DNA from: GCA-2725625 sp964574215
GTDB lineage: Bacteria > Pseudomonadota > Alphaproteobacteria > Rhodospirillales > UBA2165
Direction: 5' to 3'
DNA length: 64,000 nucleotides
NCBI GenBank assembly: GCA_964574215.1
Contig: CAZNLR010000001.1
Coordinates: forward strand, 124,001-188,000
The translations under genes were made by a program, and so were the position numbers. This document shows positions 60,578-64,000 of the stretch, piece after piece; the first letter of the stretch is position 1, and every line of letters begins with the position of its first letter. The notes beneath the pieces were generated by a model, which searched no databases, was not told the DNA's origin, and was given only the letters and a program-made list of their open reading frames with translations.

Positions 60578-60650
60578 AAATGGTGACTGTCACTTTATTC
60601 ACACGCATTCACATCTTCGTTAATTAAGTGACAGTCACTTTATTTACACG
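60578..60650. repeat. Paired GTGAC(N)GTCAC palindromes with TTTATTYACACG tails
   Basis: GTGAC-T-GTCAC (60583-60593) and GTGAC-A-GTCAC (60628-60638) are two copies 45 bp apart in direct orientation. Each is followed by CTTTATTCACACG or CTTTATTTACACG. The second copy has extended arms (AAGTGAC/GTCACTT, 60626-60640). The pair lies in the gap between the MBL-fold gene and the next gene. It resembles the TGTACC pairs in style but not in sequence. Confidence 0.75.
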
Positions 60651-60681
60651 GTAGGTTATACGCACAGAGCAGGGCGGGAAA

Positions 60682-61095
60682 ATGACCTATTGGCTATATC
60701 CGGCAAACACCAAATTTTATGATGTTTTCGGCGCTTTCGAGAATGCCGAAACCTTTTGGCCGGTGAATTCAAAAGTATCGGTTGGCGATGTCATCTGTAT
60801 CTATCTTGCGGCGCCTCACAAACAGATTGGTTATGTCTGCGACGTCCTGGATGTGGGTATTGAAGAAAGCAAAATTATCGAACAAGTCCGTCCCTATTTT
60901 AAACAAGAGATTGATGACGGTCGGCCGCCAAAATTATTCATGAAGCTGAAAGTTTCCTCGACCTGTCCCTTGGACAAGGAGTCTCTGCTTGCCTACCAGC
61001 ATCTCAAACAAAATGGATTGAACGGTATGTTGATGGGACCTCGAAATCTTGAAAATAATCCGACCCTTTTGCACTATATCAAAGGGAACATATGA
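60682..61095 (+). CDS. EVE/PUA-like domain protein
   Basis: This 137-residue protein begins YWLYPANTKFYDVFGAF and continues FWPVNSKVSVGDVICIYLAAPHKQIGYVCDVL, the pattern of EVE/PUA-like domains that bind modified nucleobases. No signal peptide or membrane segment. It overlaps the next gene by 4 nt (ATGA), so the two are translationally coupled. Such domains are found alone and in restriction-type proteins; no nuclease is fused here. Function unknown. Confidence 0.65.
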   Translation: MTYWLYPANTKFYDVFGAFENAETFWPVNSKVSVGDVICIYLAAPHKQIGYVCDVLDVGIEESKIIEQVRPYFKQEIDDGRPPKLFMKLKVSSTCPLDKESLLAYQHLKQNGLNGMLMGPRNLENNPTLLHYIKGNI

Positions 61096-61403
61096 TGCGT
61101 TACGAAGACGTGGTGGAAAAAATTACCCAGGAATTTGGCGTGGCGCAGTCAACCATGATGAAATCACCTTGTTTGCGATATAAGGGCGATTTCATGGCCA
61201 TGATGTTCGAAAAGGAAGACGCCCTCATCATTAAAGTCTCTCCCCATCGCGTGGACGAACTGATTGCTGACGGAAAAGGTTTGGAATTCAACTTCACCAA
61301 AAAGAAGTTCAAAGAATGGGTTCTTATACCTTTAGAATATGAGGATGAATACGAAACATATATTTATGAGGCTTTGGAATATGCCAAAAATAAAAAGAAT
61401 TAG
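61092..61403 (+). CDS. TfoX N-terminal-domain/YjbR-like small protein
   Basis: This 103-residue single-domain protein resembles the TfoX/Sxy N-terminal domain or MmcQ/YjbR fold: STMMKSPCLRYKGDFMAMMFE near residue 20, ALIIKVSPHRVDEL, then KEWVLIPLEYEDEYETYIYEAL. In Sxy the domain takes part in competence regulation, but stand-alone copies are common and uncharacterised. It overlaps the EVE-like gene by 4 nt and ends before a strong terminator. Confidence 0.7.
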   Translation: MMRYEDVVEKITQEFGVAQSTMMKSPCLRYKGDFMAMMFEKEDALIIKVSPHRVDELIADGKGLEFNFTKKKFKEWVLIPLEYEDEYETYIYEALEYAKNKKN

Positions 61404-61440
61404 TCTCAGGCGATATTGAATAATCGTACGACTGCGAAAA

Positions 61441-61474
61441 CAAAAAGGGCGGTCAAGTGACCGCCCTAGTTTTT
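61441..61474 (+). terminator. Rho-independent terminator after the EVE/TfoX-N pair
   Basis: AGGGCGGTCA (61446-61455) pairs perfectly with TGACCGCCCT (61458-61467) over a 2-nt loop, flanked by an A-run on the left and AGTTTTT on the right. It lies between this pair and the convergent nap operon and can serve both strands. Confidence 0.85.
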
Positions 61475-61539
61475 GCTAGAATCTTATGAAAGAAGCCGAT
61501 TTCCGGCAGTTTTTATTATAGAATTAATTTTTTCCAAAT

Positions 61540-62124
61540 TTAATCAAATGTACCTTTCGGCAATTCGTGCGCAATGCCTTTGTGACAGTCGATGCAGGTT
61601 TTACCCTGTTTGACGGCGTTGTCATGGCGCTTACGCGAACGAGATTCCTGGACGGTGAAGTCCATGTACTCGAAGCTGTGGCAGTTGCGGCATTCCCGCG
61701 AATCTGTCTCCTTCATCACGCTCCAAACATTCTGGGCAAGCTCAAGACGTTTGGCTTCGTATTTCTCCCTGGTATCGATGGTGCCGAGGAAATGATGGAC
61801 CAGTTCGTTGGACGCTTTGATCTTCCGCGCCATTTTGTGCACCCAGGTTTTGGGTACATGGCAATCCGGGCAGGTGGCGCGAACGCCGGTCCTGTTGGTG
61901 TAATGAACGGTACGCTTGTATTCACGGAAAACGTTGGTCTCCATCTCGTGGCAGGTGATGCAGAATTCTTCCGTATTGGTCAGTTCAAGCGACCAGTTGA
62001 AAGCGCCCCAAAACAATATGCCGCCTACAAACCCGGCAATTATCAAACTGCCGAGCGCATATTTGGCGCTGGGAGCCCAGAGTCGGCGCCACAGACTTGT
62101 GTTTGCTGAGGTTTCGTCATTCAT
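61540..62124 (-). CDS. napC: NapC/NirT-type tetrahaem cytochrome c
   Basis: This 194-residue membrane-anchored quinol-oxidising cytochrome passes electrons to periplasmic nitrate reductase. One N-terminal helix (about residues 20-42) is followed by four haem motifs: CITCH (55-59), CPDCH, CRNCH and CIDCH. TVHYTNRTGVRATC and HHFLGTIDTREKYEA are typical of NapC. It is the last gene of the nap operon in the window, 40 nt after napB. Confidence 0.93.
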   Translation of the reverse strand: MNDETSANTSLWRRLWAPSAKYALGSLIIAGFVGGILFWGAFNWSLELTNTEEFCITCHEMETNVFREYKRTVHYTNRTGVRATCPDCHVPKTWVHKMARKIKASNELVHHFLGTIDTREKYEAKRLELAQNVWSVMKETDSRECRNCHSFEYMDFTVQESRSRKRHDNAVKQGKTCIDCHKGIAHELPKGTFD

Positions 62125-62164
62125 GGTTCGGTCCTCTCAATTGGATGCCTTAAACAAGCTTGCT

Positions 62165-62611
62165 TCAGTCAACCTCGTGGGAGGACTTGAAATCATTTTT
62201 AACCAGCGGACGCGCTTGCACTTGGGGCACATGGCATTGGGTGCAGAACCATCTGGAACGGGTCACCTTATCCAGCGCAACACCATCGCGGTTGGTATAG
62301 TGAGTTTCGCTGACCTTTGGCGCACCTTCTTCCACATTGTACGGCCAGTCATGGCAACGCAGACACTGATTAACCTTTAGATTGATTTGATACTTTTCCA
62401 TTTTGTGGGGGATCATGGGCGGCTGCTGGCGGTACGCCTTGATGAAACGCCCGGACGTGTTTTGGCGTTTTACCTCATCCGCGTCCAGGGTGTCGGGGAT
62501 GCTGTTCTCGCCCCGCAAGGATTGAACAGTCTGTCCCTGTACCGTTGGGGCGAAGGTGGTTACCATAGCAATACCTATGACGCTTGCCACAATAATCGTC
62601 AGTTTTTTCAT
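62165..62611 (-). CDS. napB: Periplasmic nitrate reductase dihaem subunit NapB
   Basis: This 148-residue exported cytochrome has a signal peptide (cleavage after VQG near residue 26) and two haem motifs, CLRCH and CTQCH. Conserved NapB segments are RFIKAYRQQPPMIPHKMEKYQI and SRWFCTQCHVPQ. It transfers electrons from NapC to the catalytic NapA. The napA gene is not in the window and is expected upstream of napG beyond 64 kb. Confidence 0.94.
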   Translation of the reverse strand: MKKLTIIVASVIGIAMVTTFAPTVQGQTVQSLRGENSIPDTLDADEVKRQNTSGRFIKAYRQQPPMIPHKMEKYQINLKVNQCLRCHDWPYNVEEGAPKVSETHYTNRDGVALDKVTRSRWFCTQCHVPQVQARPLVKNDFKSSHEVD

Positions 62612-62709
62612 TGCCTTTCTCCGTTGCTTGCCATGCCGAAGATGCTGCCTTTATTCCTTTAACTGGGCCGCATCAGGGCTAAGTTGAAAATTGAATAACC
62701 TGTTGGAAG

Positions 62710-63618
62710 TCATGCTGCTCTCCCAATGGTCGGTTGAATGTTTTTGTTCTGACCGGCCACCAGGTTCGAGGAATATCGGAGGCCGAAGGTAAATACATCT
62801 TGGGCGCAGACATCAATGCAACGCCCGCAGTTGGTACAGTCGCGGCTGGTGATCACGGGCGTATCCGCCTCGGTTTCGCCGCGTAAAGCGGGGGTGATAA
62901 CGTGGGGTTCCGGACAAACCGCGAAACAGTCCATGCAATCGTTACAGGCGGCGCGGTTCGGTGCCGCGACCCTGATCAGACTGTAAGAGCCGACCAATCC
63001 GTAGAAGGCGCCGACCGGGCAGAAATGGCCGCACCAGCCGCGCCGGCTGACAATCAGATCGAATAGAAACACGGCGGCGATGACGGTCCAGGCCAGACCG
63101 AAGCCGAATATCAGTCCGCGGTGCAGCATGGAAACCGGATTGAGGAATTCCCAGGCAACCGTCGCCGTGAGCACCGATGCCAGTAGAGTCGCGCCCAGCA
63201 GCCACAACCGGGTCTCCCGCTTGGGCTGCCAGCCTTTGCCGATATTCAGTTTTTCGGCCAGCCAGTGGGCGGCGTCGGTGACGATATTCACCGGGCAGAC
63301 AAAGGAACAATAAACGCGCCCGCCGATCACAGCGTATACGATAAAGACGATGGCCGCGCCCAGGATCGCCGTATCGGCGAGGGCGTGGCCGGCGAACAAC
63401 GACTGCAGCAAAATGTAAGGATCGGTCAGGGGGAGGATTTCAAGGGTCAGACTTGACGAAAGATTGCCTTTGACCATCCAAATCCCGAACCAGGGCCCCA
63501 GCATGAACAGGAGCAATATAAAAACCTGACTGACGCGGCGTAGAATGAGCCACTGGTGAGCTTTCACCCAGCCTTTCGCGGCAATTGCGTCGGCGCCGAT
63601 GGGTTTTTGCTGGATCAT
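62710..63618 (-). CDS. napH: Ferredoxin-type membrane protein NapH
   Basis: This 302-residue membrane iron-sulfur protein is thought to relay electrons from quinol to NapG/NapC. Four or five helices alternate with CSFVCPVN and GWCGHFCPVGAF motifs, and the C-terminus has two 4Fe-4S sets, CNDCMDCFAVC and CTNCGRCIDVC. It overlaps the napG stop by 4 nt. A 98-nt gap without a gene separates it from napB. Confidence 0.93.
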   Translation of the reverse strand: MIQQKPIGADAIAAKGWVKAHQWLILRRVSQVFILLLFMLGPWFGIWMVKGNLSSSLTLEILPLTDPYILLQSLFAGHALADTAILGAAIVFIVYAVIGGRVYCSFVCPVNIVTDAAHWLAEKLNIGKGWQPKRETRLWLLGATLLASVLTATVAWEFLNPVSMLHRGLIFGFGLAWTVIAAVFLFDLIVSRRGWCGHFCPVGAFYGLVGSYSLIRVAAPNRAACNDCMDCFAVCPEPHVITPALRGETEADTPVITSRDCTNCGRCIDVCAQDVFTFGLRYSSNLVAGQNKNIQPTIGRAA

Positions 63619-64000
63619 GGCCGTGCCCCCGGTAGCGGTGGCGGCATACGGTCAGGCAGATCGATGAGACCGGGTACAAGGGACTCGCCTTTCTTTTCCT
63701 TTTCTATCCAACCAAGCCGGTAATGATCGCCGATCTGGCCTTTGACCATTTGTTGCGGATAGACCCGGATGGCTGCTTTTTCCAAAACGCACGTGCGTTC
63801 GCATTTGCCGCAGCCGGTGCATTTATCGGAATGCACAGTGGGAATAAAGGTCGCGTGCTTACCGGTGCGGACATTGTGCTTCCGCTCCAGCGTGATGGCT
63901 TCGCCCATAAGAGGGCATACCCGGTAGCAAACATCGCATCTCAGACCGTTGAAATTGAGGCACGTTTCCTGATCCACCAGGACAGCCAGCCCCATGCGGG
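63615..64000 (-). CDS. napG: Ferredoxin-type protein NapG, C-terminal part
   Basis: The gene runs off the right end of the window, so only about the last 128 residues are present. Cysteine motifs CDVCYRVCP and CTGCGKCERTC bind 4Fe-4S clusters. The LNFNGLRCDVC context and IRVYPQQMVKGQIGDHYRLGW near the C-terminus are typical of NapG. The Tat signal expected at its N-terminus is outside the window. The order napG-napH-napB-napC is a usual nap layout. Confidence 0.9.
   Translation of the reverse strand, partial: RMGLAVLVDQETCLNFNGLRCDVCYRVCPLMGEAITLERKHNVRTGKHATFIPTVHSDKCTGCGKCERTCVLEKAAIRVYPQQMVKGQIGDHYRLGWIEKEKKGESLVPGLIDLPDRMPPPLPGARP

Noticed and set aside
1..64000. tRNA genes, rRNA, CRISPR arrays, insertion sequences or prophage
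   Set aside because: I saw no cloverleaf-like sequence ending in CCA, no regularly spaced repeats beyond the pairs described, and no transposase, integrase or phage structural gene.

Overview
The window reads as chromosome of an alphaproteobacterium, probably of Rhodospirillales type. The evidence is the mix of TRAP and Liv-type importers, EamA exporters, a fused indolepyruvate oxidoreductase, a periplasmic nitrate reductase (nap) cluster and many signalling proteins. Genes are dense, often overlap by 4 nt, and are moderately GC-rich. One gene near 45-46 kb and its flank are clearly AT-rich. This taxonomic call is inference from gene content. No rRNA, tRNA, CRISPR array or recognisable insertion sequence was seen.

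Layout. 0-6.3 kb: two complete TRAP importers (DctP-DctQ-DctM) converge tail to tail around an amidase. 6.5-8.1 kb: an OxyR-like regulator is divergent from a peroxiredoxin. 8.1-16.5 kb: four EamA-family transporters, a TPR/SPINDLY-type O-GlcNAc transferase, small unknown genes and an acyl-CoA ligase. 16.6-20 kb: a fused indolepyruvate ferredoxin oxidoreductase. 20-23.2 kb: a minus-strand catabolic operon (CitE-like lyase, alpha/beta hydrolase, enoyl-CoA hydratase, HAD phosphatase), divergent from a complete branched-chain-amino-acid-type ABC importer (23.3-28.2 kb). 28.3-35.2 kb: a large PAS/GAF sensor kinase, an OmpA-like lipoprotein, a YihY-family membrane protein and an MFS transporter.

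The most distinctive part is 35.2-49.7 kb, with two different cytoplasmic molybdopterin systems. The first has two tandem paralogous acetylene-hydratase-like catalytic subunits sharing one small ferredoxin, behind a promoter whose -35/-10 spacer is occupied by an 18-bp palindrome. The second is a two-gene system closely resembling pyrogallol-phloroglucinol transhydroxylase (large subunit plus a three-cluster Fe-S subunit with an Ig-like tail). It keeps most of the recalled active site but carries two substitutions. Between them lie a GMC oxidoreductase, orphan solute-binding proteins, and an AT-rich gene that looks like a receiver domain joined to a bare kinase-like N-lobe.

49.8-61.4 kb holds a membrane sensor kinase, a D-2-hydroxyacid dehydrogenase/M24 peptidase-like pair with altered catalytic residues, a zinc-binding soluble chemoreceptor, a hydroxypyruvate-isomerase-like/RidA divergent pair, an IclR regulator with a metallo-beta-lactamase-fold hydrolase, and an EVE-like/TfoX-N pair. 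The window ends inside a nap operon (napC, napB, napH, partial napG). Three families of short palindromic repeats sit in gaps just after stop codons (2.0, 40.3, 52.7 and 60.6 kb) and may be REP-like elements.
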